Source of the DNA: Mycolicibacterium sp. J2 | Lineage (GTDB): Bacteria; Actinomycetota; Actinomycetes; Mycobacteriales; Mycobacteriaceae | Direction: 5' to 3' | DNA length: 64,000 nt | Assembly: GCF_026240945.1 (NCBI RefSeq) | Contig: NZ_JAPFPY010000024.1 | Coordinates: forward strand, 1 to 64,000 | Shown here: positions 35,418 to 44,450 of the stretch, in pieces | How positions within the stretch are numbered: position 1 is the first letter of the stretch | How the letters are laid out: the number at the start of each line of letters is the position of its first letter | Notes under the pieces: model-generated | Seen by the model: the letters and a program-made list of their open reading frames with translations, nothing else | What the model was told of the DNA's origin: nothing | Database searches by the model: none | Translations under genes and position numbers: made by a program

Positions 35418-36665
35418 TTAGGAGTCGTCGAGCATCTCCTCGAGGTCCTCGGTGGTCGGGATGTCGGCAGCGGGCAACACCAGGGAGGAATCCGGCGTCC
35501 AGCTGACATACACCTGGTCACCGGGCCGCAGCAGCGGCAGATTCTGTTCGGGACCGACGTGAGCGACGACGACGGATTCGTCGGGGGCCACCACGGCCAG
35601 CCGAACCACCGGACCCTGGAAGGTCATATCGCGCACCGTGGTGAGCACCGAGACCACGTCGCCCGTGGGCGCTTCGGTGGACACCCGAACCCGCTCGGGC
35701 CGGATCATCAGGGTGGCCTGGCCGCCCGGTTCGATGGCGGTGTCACCGGGGCGGGACTTCAGCGTCGACCCGAGCACCTCGATCTCGACGAAATCGCGGT
35801 TGGCACGCCCGGTCTGGCGGCCCGACCAGAGGTTGGCCTGCCCGATGAAGCCGGCGACGAACACCGTCGAGGGCCGGTCGTAGATCTCGGTGGGGGAGCC
35901 GATCTGCTCGACATTGCCGGCGTTCATGACCGCAATACGGTCACTCATCGTCAGCGCTTCTTCTTGGTCGTGGGTCACGTAGATGAACGTGATGCCGACC
36001 TCGCGCTGGATGCGTTTGAGTTCGAACTGCATGGCATGGCGCAGCTTGAGGTCGAGCGCGCCCAGCGGTTCGTCCAGCAGCAGTGCGCTGGGGTAGTTGA
36101 CCAGGGCGCGGGCCAGCGCCACGCGTTGCTGCTGGCCACCGGAGAGCTGGGCGGGCTTGCGCTTGGCGAAATCGGTGAGCCGGACGATCTCCAGGATCTC
36201 GTCGACCGACCGCTTGATCTCGGCGGCGTCCTTGCGCTCGGACTTCTTGCGGCTGCGCGGTCCGTAGGCCACGTTGTCCCAGACCGTCATGTGTGGGAAC
36301 AGCGCGTAGTGCTGGAAGACGGTGTTCACGTTGCGTTTGTGCGGAGCAACCTTGGACACGTCGACGCCTTCGAGGCGGATCGCCCCGGAGGTGGGTGTCT
36401 CGAATCCCGCGATCATGCGCAGCGTCGTGGTCTTACCGCAGCCCGACGGGCCCAGCATGGAGAAGAACTCCCCGGAACCGATGGTGAAATCGGCGTCGGC
36501 GACCGCGACGTAGTCGTCAAAGCGTTTCGTCACGTGGTCGATCTCGATGACCGGGGCCGCCTTCTTCACGGCGGCTCCGTCCTCGCCCGTCGCGTTGCCA
36601 GCGGCGGTGATATTTGTGCCGGTCAGGGCCCGTCCTCCCTCAGCGTCGTGGTCGGTGCGATCCAA
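35418..36665 (-). CDS. potA: Polyamine-type ABC transporter ATPase PotA
   Basis: A 415-residue ATPase. Walker A GPSGCGKTTT lies near residue 73, the signature LSGGQQQRVALARAL near 172, Walker B ALLLDEPLGALD near 193, and a C-terminal TOBE domain (about 300-400). It powers the PotBC channel. The start is uncertain: ATG at 36665 lacks a good ribosome site, while GAGGGAGG lies inside the frame seven bases before a CTG codon (ALTGTN). The N-terminal 40 residues are not conserved in the family. It is divergent from the NCS1 permease gene. Confidence 0.9.
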   Translation of the reverse strand: MDRTDHDAEGGRALTGTNITAAGNATGEDGAAVKKAAPVIEIDHVTKRFDDYVAVADADFTIGSGEFFSMLGPSGCGKTTTLRMIAGFETPTSGAIRLEGVDVSKVAPHKRNVNTVFQHYALFPHMTVWDNVAYGPRSRKKSERKDAAEIKRSVDEILEIVRLTDFAKRKPAQLSGGQQQRVALARALVNYPSALLLDEPLGALDLKLRHAMQFELKRIQREVGITFIYVTHDQEEALTMSDRIAVMNAGNVEQIGSPTEIYDRPSTVFVAGFIGQANLWSGRQTGRANRDFVEIEVLGSTLKSRPGDTAIEPGGQATLMIRPERVRVSTEAPTGDVVSVLTTVRDMTFQGPVVRLAVVAPDESVVVAHVGPEQNLPLLRPGDQVYVSWTPDSSLVLPAADIPTTEDLEEMLDDS

Positions 36666-36840
36666 CCTTGGCCCATCGCCGGGGTCTTCGCAAGCGATTC
36701 CGCAACGAATTTACATTTTTACAATGGAATCCATAGGCAACGCGCCAAATATCGGCAGAATCCGCCGCGCCGATGGGCACAAACTCCGTCATCGGTGGTG
36801 AGGCGTGAGGCCGCTGGCTGGACCGTGATCGAATGGTCGC

Positions 36841-38253
36841 ATGACAAGTGGGACCGCAGGCACGTTCCGGGGACTCGATGCCGAACCGTTCACCGGCCGC
36901 ACGCCCACCGGCGCAGGCGATCTGTCGGTGGAGACCCACGGGATCGCCCCGGTGCCGGCCGACCGCCGCTACGGCACCCCGGCGCGGTTGTTCACCGTGT
37001 GGTTCGCACCGCAGGTCAACATGACCGGCGTGTTCACCGGAACGCTGGCCATCACCCTCGGGCTGGGATTCTGGCTCGGCTTGATCGCGATGATCATCGG
37101 CACCGTGCTCGGCGGACTGGTGGTCGGCTACCTCTCGACCTGGGGTCCACGCACCGGCACCGCGCAGCTTCCGGCGTCGCGGCTGGCGTTCGGTCCCGGC
37201 GTTGCCCTGCCCGCCGCCCTGCAGTGGCTCTCGTCGATCGCCTGGGACGCCCTGGTGGGCCTGTTCGGTGGCGAGGCGTTGTCCGTACTGCTGGGCATCC
37301 CGTTCTGGGCCGCGGTACTGATCGTGCTGGCCGTCCAGGGCGCTGTCGGATTCTTCGGCTACGAACTGATCCACCGTCTGCAGGCCGTCCTCACGGTGGT
37401 GCTGTTGGTGACCTTCGTGGTGTTCGCCGCCAAGTTGGTGGCCGGCCACGACGTGGTGACGGCGGCGACGGCCACCGGCCCCGATCTGGTCGGCGCGTTC
37501 GTCCTCGAGGTGACCATCGCGCTCAGCCTGTCCATCTCGTGGGCAAGCTATGCCGCGGATTTCAGCCGCTACCTGCCGGTGCAGTCATCGCAACCGAGGG
37601 TGTTCGGCTACACCTTCGCCGGTGTGGTGCTCGCCTACGTCTTCGTCCAGGCCATCGGTATCGCGGCGGCCGGGGTGATCGGTGACCAGACCGCCGCGGG
37701 CGTCCGCGACGTGATGGGAGGCGGAATCCTCGGTGCGCTGGCGCTGCTGATCATCGCGCTGGCCTCGATCGGATCCGGCGTGATGAACGACTACAGCGGG
37801 TCGCTGGCACTGCAGACCCTGGGAGTGCGGGTACGTCGGCCGTATTCGGCCGCGCTGGTCACCGGCGTCGCATTCGCGCTCATCCTGTGGCTGCACGGCG
37901 GTGACACCGCCACCCGATTCCAGAACGTGCTGCTTCTCGTCAGTTACTGGATCCCGGCGTTCGTGGCCATCTTCGTCATCGACTGGCTGCTGCGGACGAG
38001 GGGCCGCAGCACCGCCGCGGTCGACGTCACCGCCGAGCCGACCGGCCGCGGCGACGCGCTGGCCGCGCTGGTGGTGTTCGTCGTCTCCTATGCGGCGGCC
38101 GTCCCGTTCATGAACACCACGCTGCTGCAGGGATCGATCGCCCTCGCCTGGCACGGTGCCGATATCGCCTACTTCGTGAATTTCGCTGTCGCGGCGCTGC
38201 TCTACGGCGGGTATCGGTCGGTCGTCAGCGGACGGTCGCGAAAAAGCTCCTGA
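36841..38253 (+). CDS. NCS1-family purine/cytosine permease
   Basis: A 470-residue permease with about 12 membrane helices of the nucleobase:cation symporter-1 family (CodB-like). The start VETHGIAPVPADRRYGTPARLF and the motif FAPQVNMTGVFTG (helix 1) are typical, as is SWASYAADFSRYLP (helix 6). Substrates of the family include cytosine, purines, hydantoin and thiamine precursors; which applies is unknown. The gene is divergent from potA, with an AT-richer 175-bp gap. Its 3' end overlaps the convergent epoxide hydrolase by 29 bp. Confidence 0.88.
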   Translation: MTSGTAGTFRGLDAEPFTGRTPTGAGDLSVETHGIAPVPADRRYGTPARLFTVWFAPQVNMTGVFTGTLAITLGLGFWLGLIAMIIGTVLGGLVVGYLSTWGPRTGTAQLPASRLAFGPGVALPAALQWLSSIAWDALVGLFGGEALSVLLGIPFWAAVLIVLAVQGAVGFFGYELIHRLQAVLTVVLLVTFVVFAAKLVAGHDVVTAATATGPDLVGAFVLEVTIALSLSISWASYAADFSRYLPVQSSQPRVFGYTFAGVVLAYVFVQAIGIAAAGVIGDQTAAGVRDVMGGGILGALALLIIALASIGSGVMNDYSGSLALQTLGVRVRRPYSAALVTGVAFALILWLHGGDTATRFQNVLLLVSYWIPAFVAIFVIDWLLRTRGRSTAAVDVTAEPTGRGDALAALVVFVVSYAAAVPFMNTTLLQGSIALAWHGADIAYFVNFAVAALLYGGYRSVVSGRSRKSS

Positions 38254-39370
38254 CATCGGCGACGAACAGGTCGGGCTGTTCGAACGCGGCGAAGTGACCA
38301 CCGCGCGGCATGGTGGTCCACTGGGTGATGTTGTAGCCGTCCTCGCACCAACTGCGTGGGGCGCGCGTGATCTCCTTCGGGAAAGCCGCGATCCCGGTGG
38401 GCCGTTCGACACGCGCGCCTGCCCCGAAACTGGTGAAGCTCTCCCAGTACAGCCGCGCCGACGAGGCGCCGCTGCCGGTGATCCAGTAGAGCATCACGTT
38501 GTCGAGCAGTTCGTCACGCGTCAGCACGTTCTCGGGATGGCCGTCGCAGTCGGACCACGCCCAAAATTTCTCGATGATCCACGCCAGTTGGGCAACCGGT
38601 GAATCGACCAGGCCGTAGCCCAGCGTCTGCGGACGGGTGGACTGTTGCTTGGAGTAGCCGGTGCCCCATTTGCGGTGCTCCTTGAGCGCGGCGAACGCGG
38701 CGAGGTCCTCGTCGGTGGGCGATTCCAGGCTGGCCGCGGGCGGACGCCCGATCGGCATGTTGAGGTGGATGGCCATGCACCCGTTGTCGATGTTGCGCCC
38801 GATCTGCGTAGTCACTGCCGCACCCCAGTCCCCGCCTTGCGCGCCGTAGCGGTCGTAGCCCAGCCGGCGCATCAGCGTGTCCCACGTTTCGGCGATCTTC
38901 GGCACGCCCCAGCCGGTCGAGGTCGGCTTACCGGAGAAGCCGTAACCCGGCAGTGACGGGCACACCACGTGGAAGGCGTCCTCGGGGCGACCGCCGTGCG
39001 CGGTGGGATCGGTCAGTGGGCCGATCACCTTGTGGAATTCGACCACCGACCCGGGCCAGCCGTGCGTCATGAGCAACGGCAGCGCGCCGGGGTGTGGTGA
39101 GCGCTGGTGGATGAAGTGGATATCGAGACCGTCTATCTCGGTGATGAACTGCGTGAAGCCGTTGAGTGCGGTCTCGCGCGCACGCCAGTCGTAGTCCTGC
39201 GCCCAGTACCGGGCCAGTTCCCGGGTATAGGCCAGTGGGACGCCCTGACTCCAGTCGCTCACGCATTCGGCCTCCGGCCAACGGGTGGCTGCAAGCCGCC
39301 GCCGAAGATCGGCGAGGTCGGCGTCGGGCACCGCGATACGGAAAGGCAGGATCTCGCTCACGCCGCCCAT
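38225..39370 (-). CDS. Epoxide hydrolase (alpha/beta hydrolase with EHN domain)
   Basis: A 381-residue enzyme of the microsomal-type epoxide hydrolase family. An N-terminal EHN segment (ILPFRIAVPDADLADLRRRL) leads into the alpha/beta hydrolase core with HGWPGS (oxyanion, about 105), nucleophile Asp in GGDWGAAV (about 180) and base His in RGGHFAAFEQP near the end. It opens epoxides to diols. The ATG at 39370 has GAGGAG upstream; the frame extends further but without family similarity. Substrate unknown; mycobacteria carry many paralogues. Confidence 0.88.
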   Translation of the reverse strand: MGGVSEILPFRIAVPDADLADLRRRLAATRWPEAECVSDWSQGVPLAYTRELARYWAQDYDWRARETALNGFTQFITEIDGLDIHFIHQRSPHPGALPLLMTHGWPGSVVEFHKVIGPLTDPTAHGGRPEDAFHVVCPSLPGYGFSGKPTSTGWGVPKIAETWDTLMRRLGYDRYGAQGGDWGAAVTTQIGRNIDNGCMAIHLNMPIGRPPAASLESPTDEDLAAFAALKEHRKWGTGYSKQQSTRPQTLGYGLVDSPVAQLAWIIEKFWAWSDCDGHPENVLTRDELLDNVMLYWITGSGASSARLYWESFTSFGAGARVERPTGIAAFPKEITRAPRSWCEDGYNITQWTTMPRGGHFAAFEQPDLFVADVRSFFATVR

Positions 39371-39404
39371 CGTGGCACGAGCTCCTCGGTCCATTCGGCG
39401 CCGG

Positions 39405-40004
39405 TCACGCCTGCGGGACGTCGGTGTACGCCGGCTGGTAACCGTCGGCGGAGAAAGTGAAACCCTTGCCGCTGGACTCGCTGCCGCACGACACGCCGGA
39501 TGCCTCCTGCACATTGCAGCGGAACCCGGCGACGGCCAGCACCGTGCCGAACGGCAGCGTGGCCGCCGGCCCGGGTTGCAGGCTGAACGGGTTGCCTTCC
39601 AGCGCAACGAATTGCGCATCATCGGTGCGGTCGATCACCAGCGCGGTCGGTTGCGCCTGGGCGCCGTCGGCGGCCGGAACCGCCGTCGGCGCCCCGGTGA
39701 TCGGCAAAGCGGTGGAACCTGCCGCCTGGCAGCCGGCCTGCGCGTGCGGGATGATCGCGCAGCGCCACCGGCCGCTGGGGGTGGCGAAGTAGTACGCCCG
39801 TTGATCACCGGACGTCGCGTAGAACTCGTCGGCGTTGGCCAGATGGGCGTTGGTGGCATAGGGCGGCAGACCCGGTTGCGCCTCGGCGGTGGGGCCGGGA
39901 GTGTGCGGTTCGCCGGTGTTGACGACGGCGGGTGTGCCGCATGCCGACACCGCGAACACCGCCGTCAGTGTGAACCAGCCGATGGCGTGTGTGCCGCGTG
40001 CCAT
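39405..40004 (-). CDS. Putative secreted lipoprotein of unknown function
   Basis: A 199-residue lipoprotein. The signal peptide MARGTHAIGWFTLTAVFAVSAC carries a lipobox (VSAC), followed by a Pro/Thr-rich linker. The globular part has four cysteines (WRCAIIPHAQAGC, GFRCNVQEASGVSC) that look like two disulfides and an YYFATPSGRWRC motif also seen in other mycobacterial exported proteins. Function unknown. The start ATG at 40004 is chosen for the signal peptide; the longer frame lies antisense to the next gene. Confidence 0.75.
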   Translation of the reverse strand: MARGTHAIGWFTLTAVFAVSACGTPAVVNTGEPHTPGPTAEAQPGLPPYATNAHLANADEFYATSGDQRAYYFATPSGRWRCAIIPHAQAGCQAAGSTALPITGAPTAVPAADGAQAQPTALVIDRTDDAQFVALEGNPFSLQPGPAATLPFGTVLAVAGFRCNVQEASGVSCGSESSGKGFTFSADGYQPAYTDVPQA

Positions 40005-40094
40005 GAGCACAGCGTAGGGGATGGGATACCGCGCGATTAACGCACGCTGAATGCAACCGGTGACCCCACACCGGATCGCGGGCAGGCTTCCGGC

Positions 40095-41546
40095 GTGACC
40101 CGCGTAATTCGATTCAACGCCTTCGACATGAACTGTGTCGCCCACCAGTCGCCCGGCTTGTGGCGGCATCCGGACGACCAGTCCTGGCGTTACAAGGATC
40201 TGCAGTACTGGACCGAGTTGGCGAAACTGTTGGAGCGCGGCAGGTTCGACGGCCTGTTCATCGCCGATGTGCTGGGCACCTATGACGTGTACGGGGCCAG
40301 CGATGAGGCCGCCATCCGGCAGGCCGCACAGATCCCGGTGGGCGACCCCCTGCTGCTGGTCTCGGCGATGGCGCTGGTTACCCAACATCTGGGCTTCGGT
40401 ATCACCACCGGAACGGGTTTCGAACACCCGTACCCGTTCGCCCGGCGCATCTCGACGCTGGACCACCTGACCGGTGGGCGGATCGGATGGAACGTGGTCA
40501 CCGGTTACCTGCCCGCCGCCGCCCGCAACATGGGACAGACCGATCAACCCGCCCACGACGCCCGTTACGACCATGCCGACGAGTACCTGGAGGTGCTCTA
40601 CAAACTGTGGGAGGGTTCGTGGGAGGACGGTGCCGTGATCCGCGATCGGGATCGAGGGGTGTTCACCGATCCCGACAAGGTGCACCACATCGGACACGAG
40701 GGCACGCACTTCAGCGTCCCGGGAGTGCACCTGGCCGAGCCGTCGCCGCAGCGCACCCCAGTCATCTACCAGGCCGGCACCTCACCGCGCGGCGTGCGGT
40801 TCGCCGCCGAGAACGCCGAAGCCATCTTCACCGCAGCTCCTACCAAAGCCATTCTGCGTGAGACTGTTTCGACCATCAGGTCCGAGCTCGAGTTGGCCGG
40901 GCGCGATCCGTACTCGGCCAAGATCTTCAACCTGTCCACCGTGATCACCGCCGCGACCGACGAGGAGGCGCACGCCAAGCACGCGGAGTACCTGTCCTAC
41001 GGCGACCCCGAGGGTGCCCTGACCTTCATGTCCGGCTGGATGGGAGTGGACCTGTCGCGCTACGGGCTGGACGAACCGGTGGGCAATGTGGACTCCAATG
41101 CCATCCTCTCGGCGGTCAAGGCCTTCCAGTCCGCCGACCCGGACGGCGGTGAGTGGGCCGTCCGCGATATCGCCGAATGGGGCAAGATCGGCGGGATGGG
41201 ACCGCGGATCGTCGGCTCCGGTGCCCGCGTGGCCGACACGTTGCAGGAGTGGGTCGAGGACACCGATGTGGACGGGTTCAACCTGGCGTATGCGATCACG
41301 CCGGGCTCGTTCGCCGATTTCGTGGAGCATGTGGTGCCGGTGCTGACCGAGCGCGGCGCCTACCAACAGGAGTACGCCCCCGGCACGCTGCGAAACAAGC
41401 TCACCGGTCAGGGCGACCGGCTGCCCGAGGAACATCGAGGGGCCAGTTACCGTGTCGGCGGGCGGAATTCGACGATCATCGAGCGCCCATCGACACGACC
41501 GTCGTCGGCGGCGTCGGTGGCCGCGCAACCGACGCGGGGACGGTAG
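40095..41546 (+). CDS. NtaA/SnaA/DszA-family FMN-dependent monooxygenase
   Basis: A 483-residue flavin monooxygenase of the bacterial-luciferase superfamily (component A, needing FMNH2 from a separate reductase). Landmarks are RFDGLFIADVLGTYDVY (about 52), the FMN-binding GFGITTGTGFEHPYPFARR and LDHLTGGRIGWNVVTGY. Relatives attack nitrilotriacetate, dibenzothiophene sulfone, pristinamycin precursors and organosulfur or long-chain compounds. No reductase gene is adjacent. The start is GTG at 40095. The substrate cannot be predicted, though the TauD gene shows that this genome also uses organosulfur-type enzymes. Confidence 0.87.
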   Translation: MTRVIRFNAFDMNCVAHQSPGLWRHPDDQSWRYKDLQYWTELAKLLERGRFDGLFIADVLGTYDVYGASDEAAIRQAAQIPVGDPLLLVSAMALVTQHLGFGITTGTGFEHPYPFARRISTLDHLTGGRIGWNVVTGYLPAAARNMGQTDQPAHDARYDHADEYLEVLYKLWEGSWEDGAVIRDRDRGVFTDPDKVHHIGHEGTHFSVPGVHLAEPSPQRTPVIYQAGTSPRGVRFAAENAEAIFTAAPTKAILRETVSTIRSELELAGRDPYSAKIFNLSTVITAATDEEAHAKHAEYLSYGDPEGALTFMSGWMGVDLSRYGLDEPVGNVDSNAILSAVKAFQSADPDGGEWAVRDIAEWGKIGGMGPRIVGSGARVADTLQEWVEDTDVDGFNLAYAITPGSFADFVEHVVPVLTERGAYQQEYAPGTLRNKLTGQGDRLPEEHRGASYRVGGRNSTIIERPSTRPSSAASVAAQPTRGR

Positions 41547-41563
41547 CCACGTAAAGTGGCCGG

Positions 41564-42037
41564 ATGGAAGCTGCACCGCTGCGTCCGGCCACGGGCGCCG
41601 ATCATGGCGCGGTACACCGCGTGGTGGCGGCCGCGTTCGACAAGTACGTCGACCGGATCGGGCGCCGACCCGCTCCGATGGATGCCGATTTCACTGCAGC
41701 ACTCGATGATTCACGGGTATGGGTGATCGACGACGGCGACGCACCGCAAGCGGTGTTGGTGCTCGAATACCACGACGACCATGTGCTGATCGATACCGTC
41801 GCCGTTCTTCCCACAGCCCAGGGGCGTGGCTACGGCGCGCGGCTGCTGCGCCGGGCGGAGGCACAAGCCGGCGATCTCGGTCTGCCCGAGGTGCGGCTCT
41901 ACACCAATGAGGCCATGTCGGAGAATCTCGCGTACTACCCACGGCAGGGCTACCAGGAGACTGGCCGCCGATCCGAGGACGGCTATCGCAGGGTGTACTT
42001 CCGGAAACTGATTTCCCCTGCCCCTTTCAAGATATAG
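41564..42037 (+). CDS. GNAT family N-acetyltransferase
   Basis: A 157-residue acetyltransferase. The acetyl-CoA loop is visible as VLPTAQGRGYGARLLRRAE (about 85-103; the R/QxxGxG/A motif), followed by LGLPEVRLYTNEAMSENLAYY, the usual last two strands. It starts 17 bp after the monooxygenase gene. The acceptor molecule is unknown. The rifamycin-associated element lies just after its stop, so rox is probably transcribed separately. Confidence 0.85.
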   Translation: MEAAPLRPATGADHGAVHRVVAAAFDKYVDRIGRRPAPMDADFTAALDDSRVWVIDDGDAPQAVLVLEYHDDHVLIDTVAVLPTAQGRGYGARLLRRAEAQAGDLGLPEVRLYTNEAMSENLAYYPRQGYQETGRRSEDGYRRVYFRKLISPAPFKI

Positions 42038-42042
42038 CCGAC

Positions 42043-42067
42043 CCGGGGGCTTGCCGCAAGCCCCCGG
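42043..42067. promoter_or_regulatory. Rifamycin-associated element (RAE)-like palindrome
   Basis: A perfect inverted repeat: arms CCGGGGGCTTG (42043-42053) and CAAGCCCCCGG (42057-42067) around CCG. The core GGGGCTTGCxGCAAGCCCC matches the RAE known upstream of rifamycin-inactivating genes in actinobacteria. It ends 60 bp before the rox ATG. A possible -10 (CACAAT, 42076-42081) follows. No T-run follows, so a terminator is less likely. Confidence 0.8.
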
Positions 42068-42127
42068 TGATGCCGCACAATCGTCCCTCCATGCCTGTTC
42101 GACAGGCCGATTGGATTGGGGGATTGC

Positions 42128-43570
42128 ATGTTTGACGTTCTCATCAGCGGTGCGGGGCCCACCGGGTTGATGCTGGCCGCCGAACTGCGTCTGCACGGTG
42201 TGCGGGTGCTTCTGCTGGACAAGGCGACCGAACCGACGCCGGTGGTGCGGGCACTGGGGTTGCATGTGCGCAGCACCGAGATCATGGACCAGCGCGGCCT
42301 GCTGGAGCACTTCCTCGAGCTGGGCCGGACATTCCCGGTCGGCGGGTTCTTTGCCGCCATCGACAAACCGGCGCCCAGCGGGTTGGACACCGCGCATGCA
42401 TACACCCTGGGTATCCCGCAGCCCGTCATCGAACGGCTGTTGACCGAACGGGCAGGACAGCTCGGTGCACCGCCGCACCGGGGCGTCGAGCTGGTGGGGT
42501 TGTCGCAGGATGCCGACGGGGTAACCGCGCACCTGGCCGACGGCACGTACCAGCGCGCCGCCGTCCTGGTCGGCTGTGACGGCGGACGCAGCACGGTCCG
42601 CGCCCTGGCCGGCATCGCGTTTCCCGGCGAGGCGGCCAGCGCCGAAACCCTGCTCGGTGAGATGGAGCTGGCGGCCGACCCCGAGGTCATCACCGCAACG
42701 GTGGAGCGAATCAGGAAGACCCAGAAGCGGTTCGGGGCCGGACTGTTGGCCGGAACCGATGGGGTGTATCGGGTGGTGGTGCCGGCGGCCGGGCTGACCG
42801 ATGACCGCGGCGTACCGCCCACGCTCGACGAGTTCCGTAGGCAACTTCGGGCGGTCGCGGGTACCGATTTCGGGGCGCACTCACCACGCTGGTTGTCGCG
42901 GTTTGGGGACGCCACCCGACAGGCCGAGCGCTACCGTGTCGGGCGGGTGTTCCTGGCCGGCGATGCGGCGCACATCCATCCACCCGCCGGTGGACAGGGA
43001 CTCAGTCTCGGTATTCAGGACGCGTTCAACCTGGGGTGGAAACTGGCCGCGCACATCAGGGGCTGGGCACCGGAGCACCTGCTGGACAGCTATCACGACG
43101 AGCGGCACCCGGTGGCCGCCGACGTGCTGAACAATTCACGTGCCCAGATGGAGTTGATGTCCACCGCCGCCGGCCCGCAGGCGGTGCGGCGGCTGGTCAC
43201 CGAACTGATGGATTTCGACGACGTGAACCGCTACCTGGTGGAGAAGATCACCGCCATCGGCGTCCGCTACGACGTCGGCGACCGGCGGTGGGGTCGGCGG
43301 CTGCGCGATATCCCGGTGGGGCGGGGACGGCTCTACGGCCTCATGCACCGCGGACGCGGACTGCTGCTGGACCAGACCGGCGGGCTGTCGGTGACCGGCT
43401 GGGCCGACCGGGTCGACCACGTCACCGCCGACTGTCCGGAACTGGACGTCCCCGCCGTCTTGCTGCGCCCGGACGGGCACATCGTCTGGACCGGCGACGA
43501 CCAGCCCGGCCTGGCGGATCGGTTGGCGGCGTGGTTCGGTGTCCCTACAGCGGCAGCAGGATGTCCTTGA
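42128..43570 (+). CDS. rox: Rifampicin monooxygenase (Rox/RIFMO type)
   Basis: A 480-residue class A FAD monooxygenase. The dinucleotide-binding motif GAGPTG is at 8-13, the DG motif VGCDGGRSTVR near 150, and the FAD-ribityl GD motif AGDAAHIHPPAGGQG near 278. The whole sequence style, including LGLHVRSTEIMDQRGLLE, VNRYLVEKITAIGVRYD and HRGRGLLLDQTG, matches Rox/RIFMO enzymes of Streptomyces and Nocardia that hydroxylate and linearise rifampicin. The ATG at 42128 follows GGGGGAT. The upstream RAE palindrome supports the call. Its 3' end overlaps metQ by 26 bp. Other phenol-hydroxylase-like roles are less likely. Confidence 0.87.
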   Translation: MFDVLISGAGPTGLMLAAELRLHGVRVLLLDKATEPTPVVRALGLHVRSTEIMDQRGLLEHFLELGRTFPVGGFFAAIDKPAPSGLDTAHAYTLGIPQPVIERLLTERAGQLGAPPHRGVELVGLSQDADGVTAHLADGTYQRAAVLVGCDGGRSTVRALAGIAFPGEAASAETLLGEMELAADPEVITATVERIRKTQKRFGAGLLAGTDGVYRVVVPAAGLTDDRGVPPTLDEFRRQLRAVAGTDFGAHSPRWLSRFGDATRQAERYRVGRVFLAGDAAHIHPPAGGQGLSLGIQDAFNLGWKLAAHIRGWAPEHLLDSYHDERHPVAADVLNNSRAQMELMSTAAGPQAVRRLVTELMDFDDVNRYLVEKITAIGVRYDVGDRRWGRRLRDIPVGRGRLYGLMHRGRGLLLDQTGGLSVTGWADRVDHVTADCPELDVPAVLLRPDGHIVWTGDDQPGLADRLAAWFGVPTAAAGCP

Positions 43571-44450
43571 CGCTCGGATCGGTGGCCAGGAACTGTTGCA
43601 CGGCAGGATCTTTGAAGGTCTCCACCAGCTTCTTGATGTTGTCGGTGTCGGCCCACTTGGTGCCGATGGTGAGCTGGCCGGCGAACTCGTCGGGAGCCGG
43701 GGGAGCGAAGATCTGCTGCTTGATCGGCACCTTGGCGGCCAGGTAGTACTCGGTGTAGCCGACGGCGGCGTCCAGGTCGGGCAGCGAGCGCGACTGCGCG
43801 GCGAAGTCGAGCAGGGTGAACTTCAGATGCTTGGGGTTGGTGTCGATGTCCTTCTGGGTGGCCTGCCATTTGTCGACACCCGGCTTCAACGTGATCAACC
43901 CGGCCCGTTCCAAGAGCCACAAGCCCTGCGCCTCGTTGGCCGGGTCGGAGTACAGCGAGACGTTGGCGCCGTCGGGTAGCTGCGTGACATCGGTGTACTT
44001 GTCCGACCAGATCCCGAAACCCCAGCGGAACACCGGCGTGGCAGCGGTCTCGCGGAAGTCCGGATTGGCTTCGAGCACCTGGCCAAGCCACAGCTTGTGC
44101 TGATAGACGGTGCCGGCCACCTCGCCGTCGTTGACGGCCCGGTTGATGGTGTTGCTGTCGGACAATCCGCGGAACGCGACCTTGATGCCGTGCCGGGGTG
44201 CCACCTCCTTACCGATGTACTCGATCAGCGCCTGTTCGGCGGCGTTGCCCTCGTTGGTGGCGACGACGAGGGTCGCGCCGGGAATCTCGTTGGCCGACTT
44301 GGTCTCGTTGAAGAAGGCGTACCGCACCACCACCGCGCCGACGATGACGACGGCCAGGGCGATGGCGATCCAGGCCCACTTGGCGTTGCGTTTGAGTTCG
44401 AACCCGTGGTCGTCCTGATCCGGAGCGGCGGAGGTGGGTGTGGTGGTCAT
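43545..44450 (-). CDS. metQ: MetQ/NlpA-family substrate-binding protein
   Basis: A 301-residue binding protein of the methionine ABC importer. The N-terminal cytosolic stretch leads to one hydrophobic segment (WAWIAIALAVVIVGAVVVRY, about 25-44), then the binding domain (ATLVVATNEG, SDSNTINRAVNDGEV, DAAVGYTEYYLAAK). Unlike most MetQ proteins there is no lipobox cysteine, so it may be held by an uncleaved anchor. It overlaps metI by 4 bp (ATGA). Substrate may be L- or D-methionine or a related compound. Confidence 0.87.
   Translation of the reverse strand: MTTTPTSAAPDQDDHGFELKRNAKWAWIAIALAVVIVGAVVVRYAFFNETKSANEIPGATLVVATNEGNAAEQALIEYIGKEVAPRHGIKVAFRGLSDSNTINRAVNDGEVAGTVYQHKLWLGQVLEANPDFRETAATPVFRWGFGIWSDKYTDVTQLPDGANVSLYSDPANEAQGLWLLERAGLITLKPGVDKWQATQKDIDTNPKHLKFTLLDFAAQSRSLPDLDAAVGYTEYYLAAKVPIKQQIFAPPAPDEFAGQLTIGTKWADTDNIKKLVETFKDPAVQQFLATDPSVKDILLPL

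Noticed and set aside
35559..37685. Plus-strand frame of 708 codons across potA and the NCS1 gene
   Set aside because: It spans two real genes in other frames, and the sequence is low-complexity without homology.
42043..42067. Rho-independent terminator for the GNAT gene
   Set aside because: The stem lacks a T-run on either side, and its core matches the RAE placed before rifamycin resistance genes.
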